A program made the translations under genes and the position numbers. This document shows positions 52,397 to 60,948 of a DNA stretch of 64,000 nucleotides, piece after piece; positions within the stretch are counted from its first letter, which is position 1, and each line of letters starts with the position of its first letter. Origin of the DNA: Nocardia tengchongensis (GTDB taxonomy: Bacteria; Actinomycetota; Actinomycetes; Mycobacteriales; Mycobacteriaceae); assembly GCF_018362975.1 (NCBI RefSeq), contig NZ_CP074371.1, forward strand, positions 2,728,001 to 2,792,000, in the 5' to 3' direction. The notes below the pieces were generated by a model that saw nothing but the letters and a program-made list of their open reading frames with translations, was not told where the DNA came from and did no database searches.

Positions 52397-53313
52397 GCCC
52401 CTCGGATTCTGTCGGACAGCCCCCCGCCGCGGCGAAAAAACCGCAGCTGGCAGTCGTCACGGTGACCTACTCGCCCGGCGAGCACCTGGAACACTTCATC
52501 AGCACCTTGGCCCTCGCGACCAGCGAGAAGCCACAGGTCATCCTGGCCGACAACGGCTCGGTCGACGGCTCGCCGGAATTGGCTGCGGAGGCCAACGCGC
52601 ACGTGCGTCTGCTACGCACCGGCGGCAATATCGGCTACGGCGGCGCGATCAACCGCGCGGTGGCCGAGATCGACCCGGACATCGAATTCATCGTCATCGC
52701 CAACCCGGACGTGCGCTGGGGCACCGATGCCATCGACGAACTGCTGGCCGCGGCCCGCCGCTGGCCGCGCGCGGGCGCGCTCGGCCCGAAGGTGCTCGAG
52801 CCGGACGGCAGCACCTACCCGTCGGCGCGCTCGGTGCCGGGCATCGCCGACGGCGCGGGTCACGCCATCCTGGGCAGCGTCTGGCCCAAGAACCCGTGGA
52901 CCCTGCGTTACCGCCAGGACAACGAGGCCATCTCCGAGCGTTCGGTTGGCTGGCTGTCGGGTTCCTGCCTGCTGGTGCGCCGCGCGGCCTTCGATTCCAT
53001 CGACGGATTCGACTCCCGCTACTTCATGTACATGGAGGATGTCGACTTCGGCGATCGCATGGGACGGGCCGGCTGGCACAATGTGTTCGTGCCGTCCGCC
53101 GAGGTCACGCATGCCAAGGGTCATGCCGCCGGTCGCCACCCGGAGACCATGCTGCCGGCCCATCACGCCAGCGCGTACCGTTTCCAGGCCGACCGGCATC
53201 CGCACTGGTGGCAAGCCCCACTTCGGGTGGCACTGAAAGCCGGACTTGCGGTGCGCTGCAAACTTGCGGTTCGATCCGCACTGCGCGAACGTGATCGAAA
53301 CGCCTCTGTTTAA
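52393..53313 (+). CDS. wbbL: GT2 rhamnosyltransferase (arabinogalactan linker)
   Basis: 306-aa glycosyltransferase family 2 enzyme expected to add L-rhamnose to decaprenyl-diphosphate-GlcNAc, the essential linker of arabinogalactan. Markers are VVTVTYSPGEHLEHF, VILADNGSVDGSPE, NIGYGGAINRAV, the metal-binding IANPDVRWG and YMEDVDFGDR. The GTG at 52393 sits inside the rmlD stop and removes the unrelated upstream frame. Next is the manC-like gene 56 bp downstream on the same strand. Homologue of Rv3265c. Confidence 0.92.
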   Translation: MSPSDSVGQPPAAAKKPQLAVVTVTYSPGEHLEHFISTLALATSEKPQVILADNGSVDGSPELAAEANAHVRLLRTGGNIGYGGAINRAVAEIDPDIEFIVIANPDVRWGTDAIDELLAAARRWPRAGALGPKVLEPDGSTYPSARSVPGIADGAGHAILGSVWPKNPWTLRYRQDNEAISERSVGWLSGSCLLVRRAAFDSIDGFDSRYFMYMEDVDFGDRMGRAGWHNVFVPSAEVTHAKGHAAGRHPETMLPAHHASAYRFQADRHPHWWQAPLRVALKAGLAVRCKLAVRSALRERDRNASV

Positions 53314-53369
53314 CAATGGGGCGGAGGGTCGCGGTCGCGTATTCCTGACAACCTGACACAGGGGAGAAG

Positions 53370-54461
53370 ATGGCGAACAGCGGTAACACCGCCGGGTCCA
53401 CGGACGCGGTGATCCTGGTCGGAGGCCAGGGCACCCGCCTGCGTCCGCTGACCTTGTCCGCCCCCAAGCCGATGCTGCCCACGGCCGGACTGCCGTTCCT
53501 GCAGCACCTGCTCGCGCGCATCGCCGACGCCGGCATCACCCACGTGGTGCTCGGCACCTCCTACAAGGCGGAGGTGTTCGAAGAGCACTTCGGCGATGGC
53601 TCCGACCTCGGGCTCGAGCTCGAATACGTGACCGAGAGCGAGGCCCTCGGCACCGGCGGCGGCATCCGCAACGTGCTGCCCAAGCTGCGCGCCGACACCG
53701 TGCTGGTCTTCAACGGCGACGTACTGGGCGGCACCGACCTGGGCGGGGTGCTCGAGACCCACCACACCTCCGGCGCGGACGTGACCCTGCACCTGGTGCG
53801 GGTCAGCGACCCCCGCGCCTTCGGCTGCGTCCCCACCGACGAGAACGGCCGCGTCACCGCGTTCCTGGAGAAGACCCAGGATCCGCCGACCGACCAGATC
53901 AACGCCGGCTGCTACGTCTTCCGCCGCGAGTACATCGAGAAGATCCCCGCGGGCCGGCCGGTCTCGGTCGAGCGCGAGACCTTCCCGTCGCTGCTCGCCG
54001 AGGGCGCGCACATCCAGGGCCACGTGGACGTCTCCTACTGGCGTGACATGGGCACCCCCGAGGACTTCGTGCGCGGTTCGGCCGACCTGGTCCGCGGCAT
54101 CGCCCCGTCCCCGGCGCTGCCGGGCCAGCGCGGCGAATCCCTGGTGCACCCCGGTGCGGGCGTCGCCCCGGGCGCGCTGCTCATCGGCGGCACGGTCGTC
54201 GGCCGCGGCGCCGAGGTCGGCGCGGGCGCGCGTCTCGACGGCGCGATCCTGTTCGACGGGGCGCGCGTGGAAGCCGGTGCCACCGTGGAGCGTTCGATCA
54301 TCGGTTTCGGCGCGCGGATCGGCCCGCGGGCCCTGGTGCGCGACGCCGTGATCGGTGACGGCGCCAATGTCGGTGCGCGGTGTGAACTACTGCGCGGCGC
54401 GCGCATCTGGCCGGGTGTCGACATCCCGGACGGCGGCATCCGCTTCTCCACCGACGTCTGA
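53370..54461 (+). CDS. manC: Mannose-1-phosphate guanylyltransferase-type nucleotidyltransferase
   Basis: 363-aa sugar-nucleotide pyrophosphorylase homologous to Rv3264c, which makes GDP-mannose from mannose-1-phosphate and GTP. The signature AVILVGGQGTRLRPLT (about 13) and KPMLP substrate motif are present, then ESEALGTGGGIRN, VLVFNGDVLGG and FLEKTQDPP. The last 90 residues are left-handed beta-helix hexapeptides (GAEVGAGARLDGAILFDGA). The ATG at 53370 follows GGGGAGAAG. It supplies mannose donors for lipomannan and glycoproteins, with manA and manB located 4 kb downstream. A terminator follows. Confidence 0.9.
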   Translation: MANSGNTAGSTDAVILVGGQGTRLRPLTLSAPKPMLPTAGLPFLQHLLARIADAGITHVVLGTSYKAEVFEEHFGDGSDLGLELEYVTESEALGTGGGIRNVLPKLRADTVLVFNGDVLGGTDLGGVLETHHTSGADVTLHLVRVSDPRAFGCVPTDENGRVTAFLEKTQDPPTDQINAGCYVFRREYIEKIPAGRPVSVERETFPSLLAEGAHIQGHVDVSYWRDMGTPEDFVRGSADLVRGIAPSPALPGQRGESLVHPGAGVAPGALLIGGTVVGRGAEVGAGARLDGAILFDGARVEAGATVERSIIGFGARIGPRALVRDAVIGDGANVGARCELLRGARIWPGVDIPDGGIRFSTDV

Positions 54462-54467
54462 TCTGCC

Positions 54468-54515
54468 ACAACGAAATCGGCCGCTCCCGGAATGGGGGCG
54501 GCCGATTTCGGTTGT
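54468..54515. terminator. Long stem-loop terminator after manC
   Basis: Left arm 54468-54488 and right arm 54493-54515 pair almost fully (ACAACGAAATCGGCCGC with GCGGCCGATTTCGGTTGT) around a short loop. It lies between the convergent manC and DUF4287 genes and could serve both. Confidence 0.85.
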
Positions 54516-54541
54516 GCGGCGGAGGTGCTCCGAAGCGGCGC

Positions 54542-54760
54542 TCAGCGCTGCCACTTGCCGGGGTTCAGGTGGAACTGGGCCAGCGCGGTGGCGTGGCCGT
54601 GGCCCATCTCGTGTTCGGTCTTCAGCCAGTTCACCAGGTCCTTCTGCCCGGTGATGCCGGCGCCGTCCATCAGGGCGAACCAGTCGTCCACGGAGCGGCC
54701 GTATTTCGCCTCGATGGACGGGAAGTACGAAGCGGGGCCGTGGGGCTTGGTGGGCGCCAT
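54542..54760 (-). CDS. DUF4287-domain small protein
   Basis: 72-aa soluble protein. GPASYFPSIEAKYGRSVDDW and LKTEHEMGHGHATALAQF match the DUF4287 domain, a small helical module of unknown role found alone or fused to DUF5655. The start is ATG 54760 with GAGGAG 7 bases upstream; the frame further up is non-conserved. Monocistronic, convergent with manC. Confidence 0.8.
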   Translation of the reverse strand: MAPTKPHGPASYFPSIEAKYGRSVDDWFALMDGAGITGQKDLVNWLKTEHEMGHGHATALAQFHLNPGKWQR

Positions 54761-54914
54761 GTCAGTCTCCTCTGCGCTGCTGATCCCGGGTGGGGCTGCG
54801 GTGTCGTAGGTGGGGACGGTGCGGCCCACCGGAATTCATCGTGCCGTGTCGGGTGTCACAGTGTGAAAGGCTGGCGGCGGGACGAGCCGGAAAGTGTTCA
54901 TTGCCGCTCCGAAA

Positions 54915-54929
54915 TCTAGCGGTGCTAGA
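54915..54929 (+). promoter_or_regulatory. TCTAGC-N3-GCTAGA operator before the TetR gene
   Basis: Perfect six-base arms around GGT, only eight bases upstream of the TetR start at 54938, where it would block the promoter of the gene itself. CTAGCGGTGCTAG-type sites before TetR genes are familiar in actinobacteria, so autorepression is likely. Confidence 0.65.
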
Positions 54930-54937
54930 GTTTTGTC

Positions 54938-55528
54938 ATGAGCGCCATTCAGACCCGCAAGGAGCGCGAACGCGCCGAACGGCGGCAGCGCATCGTCGAC
55001 ACCGCCCGCACCATCGCCGAGACCGAGGGCTGGGACGCGGTCACCGTGCGCAAACTCGCCGACCGCATCGAATACAGCCAGCCCGTGCTGTACAGCCACT
55101 TCGCCGGGAAGGACGCCATCGTCTCCGCGGTCGCCGAGGCGGGCATGGCCGAATTCGCCGGGGTGGTCCGGCAGCTCCGGGAAACAGCCGCCACCCCGGA
55201 ACAGGCGCTGCGCGCGGTGGTCCAGGGCTACCTCGACTTCGCCCGCGACAGCGCGGCCCTCTACGACGCCATCTTCCTGCTGCGCACCGACCTGAAATTC
55301 GGGCCCGACGCGCCCCAGGCGCTCAAGGACGCCTTCACGGAACTGCTGCTCACCTTCGCGCCCTTCGCGCCGCCGCACGACCCCGAGACCTTCACCGAGG
55401 TCGCCTGGAGCACCATGCACGGCCTGGCCACCCTGGATCGAGGCGGCCGGCTCCGGCCCGACTTTCGGGAACAGCGCCTGGAAATCCTGATCGCCCAATG
55501 GGTTCGCCGTGACCGACCCCACTGTTGA
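54938..55528 (+). CDS. TetR/AcrR-family transcriptional regulator
   Basis: 196-aa one-component regulator. The N-terminal helix-turn-helix is complete (RRQRIVDTARTIAETEGWDAV, then TVRKLADRIEYSQPVLYSHF, residues 16-60). The C-terminal ligand domain is helical. It probably represses itself through the TCTAGC palindrome 8 bases upstream and may control the oxidoreductase gene that begins 36 bp after its stop. Start at ATG 54938, close to the operator, so the message may be nearly leaderless. Confidence 0.88.
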   Translation: MSAIQTRKERERAERRQRIVDTARTIAETEGWDAVTVRKLADRIEYSQPVLYSHFAGKDAIVSAVAEAGMAEFAGVVRQLRETAATPEQALRAVVQGYLDFARDSAALYDAIFLLRTDLKFGPDAPQALKDAFTELLLTFAPFAPPHDPETFTEVAWSTMHGLATLDRGGRLRPDFREQRLEILIAQWVRRDRPHC

Positions 55529-55563
55529 CGCACCGAACTCCCACCCGGGCATACGCTGAAACC

Positions 55564-57045
55564 ATGGCTGACGCGGTGGTGGTCGGATCCGGTCCCAACG
55601 GACTCGCGGCGGCGGTGATCCTGGCCCGCGCCGGGCTCCAGGTCGAGGTGTACGAGGCCTCCGACGGCATCGGCGGCGGCTGCCGCACCGGCGAGGTCAC
55701 GCTGCCGGGCTTCCACCACGACCTGTGCGCGGGCGCGCATCCGATGGCGGTGGCGTCCCCGTTTTTCCGGGCCTTCGACCTGAAGGCGCACGGCGTCGAA
55801 CTGCTCACCCCGCAGGTGTCCTACGCGCATCCGCTCGACGGCGGGCACGCCGGACTGGCCTGGCTGGACCTGGATCGCACCGCCGACGGCCTGGGCCGCG
55901 ACGGCGGCTCCTGGCGACGGCTGTTCGGTCCGCTGGTGCGCAAGTGGGAGGACCTGGTCGGGCTGGCGATGTCGGATCTGCGGCATCCCCCGATCGATCC
56001 GGCCGGGCTGCTGCGCCTGGACCCGGGCATCGAACTGCGCTTCGTGCCCCGGGTGCTCGAGCAGTCGACGCCCTTGTGGAACCTGCGTTTTCGGGAGGAG
56101 ACGGCCCCGGCGCTGCTGACCGGTGTCGCCACGCACGCCATCCGGCCGCCGCGCGGCATTCCGGGCGCGGGCGTCGCCATGCTGCTCGGCACGCTCGCCC
56201 ATGTGCGGGGCTGGCCGGTGCCCCGCGGCGGCAGCCAGGCCATCATGGACGCGCTCGCCGACGATCTGCGCACCCACGGCGGCCGCATCGTCACCGGCCA
56301 CCGCGTCGACTCGCTCGACGAATTCGACGAGGTCCGTGCGGTTCTCCTGGATGTCGCCCCGGCCGAACTCCAGCGCATCGCGACGCTGCCCGCGCGATAC
56401 AACTTCGCGCTCAACAGGTTCCGGTACGGCGGCGCGGCCTGCAAGGTCGATTTCGCGCTCTCCGGTCCCGTGCCCTGGCAGGCGCAGGGCTGCGACCGGG
56501 CCGGAACCCTGCACCTGGTCGGCACCCGCGCCGAGGCCATGGCCGCGGAAAAGGCCGTCGCCGCGGGGCGGCACGCGGATCGGCCCTATGTGCTGGCCAT
56601 CCAGCCCGGCGTCGTCGACTCCACTCGCGCGCCCGCCGGCAAACACACGCTCTACACCTACGCGCACGTCCCCAACGGCTCGGCGCGGGACCTCACCGAG
56701 ACCGTCACCGCCCAGGTCGAACGCTTCGCCCCCGGCTTCCGCGATCTCATCCTCGCCACCCACGTGCGCACCGCGGTCACCATGCCCGCCCACAATCCGA
56801 ACTACATCGGCGGCGACATCTCCGCGGGCGCGATGACGCTGCGCCAGACCGTCTTCCGCCCCGCACCCCGCTGGAACCCGTACGCCACTCCGCTGCCCGG
56901 GGTCTACCTGTGCTCCTCGGCCACCCCGCCCGGCCCCGGCGTGCACGGCATGAACGGCTATTTCGCCGCCCGCCATGCCCTGCGCAAGGAATTCGGCATC
57001 CTGACCGATCCGCTCGAACTGCTTACCGGCCGCTGGCGCAACTGA
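55564..57045 (+). CDS. FAD-dependent oxidoreductase, phytoene-desaturase/PYROXD2-like
   Basis: 493-aa flavoprotein. The dinucleotide-binding motif is VVVGSGPNGLAAAVILARAG (4-23) followed by VEVYEASDGIGGGCRT. LPGFHHDLCAGAHPM and the closing PPGPGVHGMNGYFAARHAL are typical of the NAD(P)/FAD-dependent oxidoreductases related to CrtI and human PYROXD2. No carotenoid genes are nearby, so a carotenoid role is unlikely. The start is ATG 55564; the longer frame from 55525 overlaps the regulator's end. Probably under the TetR regulator immediately upstream. Confidence 0.83.
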   Translation: MADAVVVGSGPNGLAAAVILARAGLQVEVYEASDGIGGGCRTGEVTLPGFHHDLCAGAHPMAVASPFFRAFDLKAHGVELLTPQVSYAHPLDGGHAGLAWLDLDRTADGLGRDGGSWRRLFGPLVRKWEDLVGLAMSDLRHPPIDPAGLLRLDPGIELRFVPRVLEQSTPLWNLRFREETAPALLTGVATHAIRPPRGIPGAGVAMLLGTLAHVRGWPVPRGGSQAIMDALADDLRTHGGRIVTGHRVDSLDEFDEVRAVLLDVAPAELQRIATLPARYNFALNRFRYGGAACKVDFALSGPVPWQAQGCDRAGTLHLVGTRAEAMAAEKAVAAGRHADRPYVLAIQPGVVDSTRAPAGKHTLYTYAHVPNGSARDLTETVTAQVERFAPGFRDLILATHVRTAVTMPAHNPNYIGGDISAGAMTLRQTVFRPAPRWNPYATPLPGVYLCSSATPPGPGVHGMNGYFAARHALRKEFGILTDPLELLTGRWRN

Positions 57046-57061
57046 TTGTTAGGCTCCCGCC

Positions 57062-57463
57062 ATGGCCGGTTACTCGGGCACGCCGCTCCCGCGCAAGCTC
57101 GGCATCAAAGCCGAGAGCCGGGTGCTGCTGGCTCACGCGCCCGCGGGATTCGAGTTGGGGGAGTTGCCTTCCGGCGTGCAGCTGCATCGCCGCGCGGGGG
57201 TCGGCCCCTACGACGTGATCCTCGGCTTCTGCCCGGACCGCGCCGCCCTGACCCGCCGGTTCAGTGGCTGGCGGGAACGACTCGCGATCGACGGCGGCCT
57301 GTGGCTGGCCTGGCCCAAGAAAGCGAGCGGCGTCCCCACCGATCTCGGTGAGAACGCCGCTCGCGCTTACGGTCTGGCCCAGGGCCTGGTGGACAACAAG
57401 GTCGCCGCCATCGACGAGACCTGGTCCGGCCTGCGGTTCGTGGTCCGCCTGGCCGATCGCTGA
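57062..57463 (+). CDS. DUF3052-family protein
   Basis: 133-aa soluble protein conserved in actinobacteria. MAGYSGTPLPRKLGIK at the start, YDVILGFCPDRAALTRRF, WLAWPKKASG and VDNKVAAIDETWSGLRFVVR are the family's segments. Function unknown. Its TGA at 57461-57463 directly abuts the stop of the convergent CDF transporter gene (57464), with no bases between them. Start at ATG 57062. Confidence 0.83.
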   Translation: MAGYSGTPLPRKLGIKAESRVLLAHAPAGFELGELPSGVQLHRRAGVGPYDVILGFCPDRAALTRRFSGWRERLAIDGGLWLAWPKKASGVPTDLGENAARAYGLAQGLVDNKVAAIDETWSGLRFVVRLADR

Positions 57464-58390
57464 CTACTGCTGGACGGCCTGGGTCCGGTACAGGTCCGGC
57501 TCCAGGTAGATGACCCGGGCGGCCGGGACCTGGGCGCGCACCCGCGCCTCGGCCTCGTCGATGGCGGTGGCGATATCGCTGATCTCCAGGCCGGGGACGA
57601 TGGAAACCTTTGCGGCGACCAGCATCTCCTCCGGGCCCAGGTACTGGGTGCGCAGGTGGATGACCTTGTCGATGCAGCGGTCGTCGACCAGGGCGGCGCG
57701 GATGGCCGCGTCCTCGTCGGGGGTCGCGCCCTCGCCGATGAGTAGGCTCTGCATCTCGATGATGAGGATGACGGCGATGACGCCGAGCAGGATGCCGATG
57801 GACAGGGTGCCGACGCCGTCCCAGATCGGTTCGCCGGTGATCATGGTCAGGCTGATCGCGGCGAAGGCGAGGACCAGGCCGATCAGCGCGCCCGAGTCCT
57901 CGAGCAGCACCACCGGCAGTTCCGGGTTGCGCGAGTTGCGGATGAACCGCCACCAGCTCGCATCGCCCTTGAGCGGCTTGGATTCCCGCATGGCGGTGAT
58001 GAAGCTGAAGCCCTCCAGCGCGATGGCCAGCCCGAGGATGACGATCGCGACGATCGGGTTGGACAGTTCCTCGGGGTGCTGGATCTTGTGGATGCCCTCG
58101 TAGATGGCGTACACCGAGCCGAGCGCGAAGATGACCAGCGCGACCACGAACGAGTAGAAGTAGCGGTTGCGGCCGTAGCCGAACGGGTGCAGTTCGTCGG
58201 CCTCCTGCTCGGCGCGGCGCTGGCCGAGCAGCAGCAGCCCCTGGTTGGAGGTGTCGGCCACCGAGTGCACGGCCTCGGCCAGCATGGACGCCGATCCGGT
58301 GATGGCCGCGCCGACGAACTTGGCCACCGCGATACCGGCGTTCGCGCTCAGCGCCGCCAGGATGGCCTTCTTACCGCCGCCCGCAGACAA
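57464..58390 (-). CDS. Cation diffusion facilitator (CDF) transporter
   Basis: About 308-aa metal/proton antiporter. Six hydrophobic segments are visible, with the metal site motif HSVADTSNQ in helix 2 (residues near 42-50) and LLEDSGALIGL in helix 5. HPFGYGRNRY is the usual cytosolic loop, and the C-terminal cytoplasmic domain is ferredoxin-like (KVIHLRTQYLGPEEM). Likely ions are Zn, Fe, Mn or Co. The start is uncertain: TTG 58390 has AAGGGG seven bases upstream and gives the usual N-terminus; TTG 58408 is upstream in frame. Confidence 0.85.
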   Translation of the reverse strand: MSAGGGKKAILAALSANAGIAVAKFVGAAITGSASMLAEAVHSVADTSNQGLLLLGQRRAEQEADELHPFGYGRNRYFYSFVVALVIFALGSVYAIYEGIHKIQHPEELSNPIVAIVILGLAIALEGFSFITAMRESKPLKGDASWWRFIRNSRNPELPVVLLEDSGALIGLVLAFAAISLTMITGEPIWDGVGTLSIGILLGVIAVILIIEMQSLLIGEGATPDEDAAIRAALVDDRCIDKVIHLRTQYLGPEEMLVAAKVSIVPGLEISDIATAIDEAEARVRAQVPAARVIYLEPDLYRTQAVQQ

Positions 58391-58465
58391 TGAACCGCCC
58401 CTTCCCAAATCTATGTCCGTTTTGTCCTAAAACGCGTATGACCGGGAGAGCCTACCGTCCGAGCG

Positions 58466-59689
58466 TCAATCCTCGCCCACCGCGGCGCAGAACAACTGCG
58501 CCGCGCCGTCCACCGCCTGGGCCCGGATCCCGCCGTCCGCGGCCGAGATCCACGCCGCGCGCCCGCACTCCACGATCAGGTCGTGACCGCCCTGGAACAG
58601 ACGCACCCGGCCGTGCGTGACCAGCGCGATCACCGGTCCGGACCCGACCACCTGCACCGGCTCGGCATCCGCCGCGAGCTCGAAACGGCTGAGCCCGAAC
58701 TCCGGCGCGGGCGTGTGATAGCGGAACACGCTGTCCGACACCCGCTCCGCCTCGATGACGGGCAGGTCCAGCGGCTCGAAGTCCAGCACCCGCAGCAGTT
58801 CCGGCACGTCCACGTGCTTGGGGGTGAGCCCGCCACGCAGCACGTTGTCGGAATTGGCCATGATCTCCACGCCCACCCCGCGCAGATACGCGTGCAGGTT
58901 CCCGGCATCGAGGAACAGGCCCTCGCCCGGCTCCAGGGTGATCCGGTTGAGCAGCAGCGCCGCCAGCACCCCGGCGTCGCCGGGATAGGCCTCGGCCAGT
59001 TCGAGCGCGGTGCGCACCTCGGGGACGAATTCCTTGCTGCCGCTGGCGGCCCCGGACAGGTAGCGCACGCAGCCGTCGAGCACCTTGGGCAGCAGTGTGC
59101 TGAGGCTGGCCTGCGGCAGCGCGATCCAGGTGGTGAACAGCGTGCGCAGGCCCGCCGAGTCGGGCTGGGCGGCAAGCAGTTCGGCGTACTGGTTCAGCTC
59201 CGGCACGTCGAGGGCCTGCAGCAACCGCACGGTCCGGCGCGGTTCGCGGAATCCGGCCAGCGCCTCGAAACGGTCCAGCGCCACCACGAGTTCGGGCTTG
59301 TGGTTCTCGTCGCGGTAGTTGCGCATGGCCGAATCGAGGGCCACCCCGTTGTGGTTCTCCCGCGCGAACCCGGCCCGGGCCTGTTCGATGCTGGGATGGG
59401 CCTGCAGCGAGAGCGGTTCCTCGGCGGCCAGGATCTTCAGCAGGAACGGCAGCCGGCCCCCGAATTCGCCTGCCACCGGCCCGAGTTCGTGTTGCGGGTC
59501 GGCGCTGACCAGCTCCAGCAGGGATTCGCTGTGACCGTTGATCTGCACGCGGGCCGGATCGGCGGGATGGGCCCCGAACCAGAGTTCGGCCTCCGGATGC
59601 GCGGAGGGAACCGGTCGTCCGCACAGCTGTGCGAGCGCGGTGCGCGAACCCCAAGCGTAGGAACGCAGCGCACCAACGAGTTCGTGCAC
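58466..59689 (-). CDS. manA: Mannose-6-phosphate isomerase, class I
   Basis: 407-aa zinc enzyme interconverting fructose-6-phosphate and mannose-6-phosphate. Zinc ligands are seen in LSLQAHPS (Gln-His), ENHKPEL (Glu) and NLHAYLRG (His). VRYAWGS-like LRSYAWGSRTAL at the start and MANSDNVLRGGLTPKH are typical. The GTG at 59689 overlaps the TobH-like stop by one base (TAGTG), so it is the last gene of the manB-TobH-manA unit (Rv3257c-Rv3255c order). It feeds GDP-mannose synthesis with manB and manC. Confidence 0.92.
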   Translation of the reverse strand: MHELVGALRSYAWGSRTALAQLCGRPVPSAHPEAELWFGAHPADPARVQINGHSESLLELVSADPQHELGPVAGEFGGRLPFLLKILAAEEPLSLQAHPSIEQARAGFARENHNGVALDSAMRNYRDENHKPELVVALDRFEALAGFREPRRTVRLLQALDVPELNQYAELLAAQPDSAGLRTLFTTWIALPQASLSTLLPKVLDGCVRYLSGAASGSKEFVPEVRTALELAEAYPGDAGVLAALLLNRITLEPGEGLFLDAGNLHAYLRGVGVEIMANSDNVLRGGLTPKHVDVPELLRVLDFEPLDLPVIEAERVSDSVFRYHTPAPEFGLSRFELAADAEPVQVVGSGPVIALVTHGRVRLFQGGHDLIVECGRAAWISAADGGIRAQAVDGAAQLFCAAVGED

Positions 59690-60875
59690 TAGTAATTGCC
59701 CCCGTCGTAGCGTCCCGGTCCGGTGGCCGGGCGGGAACCGAGTAGTCGGAGATAGGCGGCCGCCATCTCCAGCCGAAGTGCGAGTACCGCAAGCTTTTCG
59801 ACGTCGCCGCTCGCGGCGGCGGGCATCGGCTGCCCGGGCGCGCCGGCCTCCGTGGGCGGGGCGGCGGCCGCCTCCGCGTCCACGGTGATCAGGTCGGTGT
59901 CGACGAGCCCGGCGTCGGAACCGAACACGGCCAGCCGGCGGCGCACCGCGACCTCGTCCGGGTCCGTGCTCACCACGAAGATCCGCACCTGCTCCACCGG
60001 CGCGGGCCCGTCGAGCTCCTCGTCGTGGAACAGCGGATCGAAACCGGGCGCGGCCACCCCGGCCGACTGCACCAGGCGGCCGTGCGCGGCAATGGCTTCC
60101 GACAGCGAGACTGCCGTGGTGACCTGACCGGCGGCGGCCAGCAGCACCTCCGACCCGTGCCCGGCCAGCTCGGCGGCGGCGCCGGAGTCACCGGCCAGCA
60201 CGATGCGCTTGCGCTGCTGCATGCGGGTGGCCAGGGTCTTGGCCGGATTGTGGAAGGCCTCGTGCTGCGGGCCGTCGCGCAGCGCCTCCTCGTCGAGCAG
60301 GTCTGCGAGAGCGTTCAATTCGGGCACCAGCGGCCCGACCCGATGCCGGTCGACGGTGTTCAGCACGGCCAGGCCCGCGGCCAGATAGCGCAGCATCAGA
60401 TTGTGGTCGAGCACCCGCACCCGGGGCGCGAGAATGGTGGCGCGCCCGGCGGCCGCGGCCCGGATCGGGCCCTCGTCCGGTGCGGCGACGACCACTTCGG
60501 CGCCCCGTCGAAGCGCTCGGTCCACCGCCTCGGCCAGCCGCGGATCACCGCGTCGTCGCCGGCCACCAGCACCACGTCCAGCGGCCCCACCCACGGCGGG
60601 ATCGAGGTGGCCGGAACCAGCGGCATACTCGTGCGGTCACCCAGGGCCGCGATCAGCAGCGCGGCCGCGCGCGCGGCGCGTCCGCTCCCGGAAACCAGCA
60701 CCAGACTGCGCGGGCGCAGATCGGTCAGCCGGGCGAGCGCGTCCTCGGAAAGTGCCGCGGCGGTTGCCCTTACCTGGGCGCCACCCGATGCGGCGGAACG
60801 CAAGACACCCCCGGCGTCGGCCGCCTCCAGCGAGGCGACGTCATCGAGGTCGATTACCGGTGTCCCAGCGATCAT
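59689..60875 (-). CDS. TobH-like/phosphosugar-isomerase-like protein (Rv3256c homologue), frameshifted as read
   Basis: Protein of about 395 aa between manB and manA, annotated in relatives as TobH or SIS-domain-like. The first frame (MIAGTPVIDLDDVASLEAAD onward) includes RSLVLVSGSGRAARAAALL, a SIS-type phosphosugar site, and breaks after VLVAGDD. The second frame continues PRLAEAVDRALRRGAEVVV and ends EMAAAYLRLLGSRPATG. One G missing from the coding-strand GGG (CC at 60548-60549) restores one protein. Start at ATG 60875, with GGAGGTGG about ten bases upstream. Role in mannose metabolism is inferred from its fixed position. Confidence 0.82.
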
Positions 60876-60948
60876 CGGGCGTTGCCACCTCCCCTCATCG
60901 GGTCACCAGGCGCTGGTGAATCCAAGCTCTGTGATTCCACTATTCCAG

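Noticed and set aside
55564..57045. Carotenoid phytoene desaturase (crtI)
   Set aside because: No crtB, crtE or other carotenoid gene is nearby, and the C-terminal motif fits the PYROXD2-like oxidoreductases better.
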